Shown piece by piece: positions 63,961 to 64,000 of a stretch of DNA of 64,000 nt. The stretch is from Humulus lupulus (taxonomy: Eukaryota > Streptophyta > Magnoliopsida > Rosales > Cannabaceae), in NCBI RefSeq assembly GCF_963169125.1, contig NC_084796.1, positions 89,946,888-90,010,887 on the forward strand. The letters are read 5' to 3'. Position 1 is the first letter of the stretch. Each line of letters starts with the position of its first letter. The notes below the pieces were generated by a model. That model did no database searches and was not told where the DNA came from. It worked only from the letters and a program-made list of their open reading frames with translations. A program made the translations under genes and the position numbers.

Positions 63961-64000
63961 GGTTTGGGTGAGCTACTAGAGGGAGAATAATGGTTTCTAG

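Larger units (their letters stand above)
32025..64000 (+). mobile_element. Tat-2: Ty3/gypsy Tat-lineage element, disrupted, continues past the window
   Basis: Begins TGTTACACCC at 32025 inside the copia LTR. The 5' LTR (32025-32771), primer site and gag start lie left; pol from RT onward lies at 57767-60350; the 3' region with an antisense relic lies at 62472-64000. Between 33187 and 57766 sits a stack of other elements. Compared with Tat-1, the part from gag residue about 100 to the middle of RT (roughly 3.2 kb) is absent. That is more than an insertion would cause, so a deletion took place. The 3' LTR is not in the window. Confidence 0.85.

Overview
This window looks like plant nuclear heterochromatin, from an angiosperm that I cannot place further. 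I see no host gene, tRNA, rRNA, CRISPR array or bacterial-type operon. Essentially the whole window is LTR retrotransposons and their debris: Ty1/copia remnants, Ty3/gypsy Tekay-type chromoviruses (iMet-type primer sites, Gag zinc knuckle, C-terminal chromodomain), Ty3/gypsy Tat-type elements (extra archaeal-type RNase H, 3' tandem repeats, antisense gene), and one gag-only non-autonomous element. Most reading frames are broken by stops. The long open frames are Gag of Tekay-1, Gag of the gag-only element, several pol segments of Tat-1, and a truncated Tat-3 Gag.

Left nest (1-30716). An old minus-strand copia element runs off the left edge. Its gag is split by a copia solo LTR (2009-26294 including its inserts, TSD CCTTT). 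That LTR is split by Tekay-1 (3389-25294, TSD CCTAT), and Tekay-1 is split in its protease by Tat-1 (7250-20051, TSD TGGAC). This is a four-level nest with a readable 5-bp target duplication at each of the three insertions. To the right of the copia gag lie an AT-rich leader, a candidate primer site and a candidate copia LTR (27047-30716).

Right nest (30717-64000). A copia LTR of the same family as the solo LTR is split by Tat-2, which starts at 32025 and runs past the window end. Tat-2 holds a minus-strand Tekay-2 (33187-40722), itself carrying a 3.9-kb solo LTR (36243-40161, TSD AATAC). Next comes a truncated plus-strand Tekay-3 (40723-54311), whose 3' LTR is split by the gag-only element (47135-52848, TSD ATTAG). 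Then come a truncated minus-strand Tat-3 (54312-56145) and a Tekay LTR fragment (56146-57766). Tat-2 pol resumes at 57767, lacking roughly 3 kb of its middle, and its 3' region carries another solo LTR (60490-62471, TSD AATAA).

Items most worth a second look: (1) an antisense, apparently spliced, four-exon gene downstream of pol in Tat-1 (15455-18258, minus), with a decayed relative in Tat-2; (2) the 5.7-kb gag-only element, whose LTRs carry CpG-saturated minisatellites of about 25 bp and a perfect 8-bp hairpin just after the TATA box; (3) two splice-donor-like motifs shared by several diverged Tekay LTRs; (4) a run of nonsense codons in Tat-1 that fit C-to-T decay of CAG and CGA codons. Family names come from motif recognition by eye, and all coordinates and counts were made by hand.
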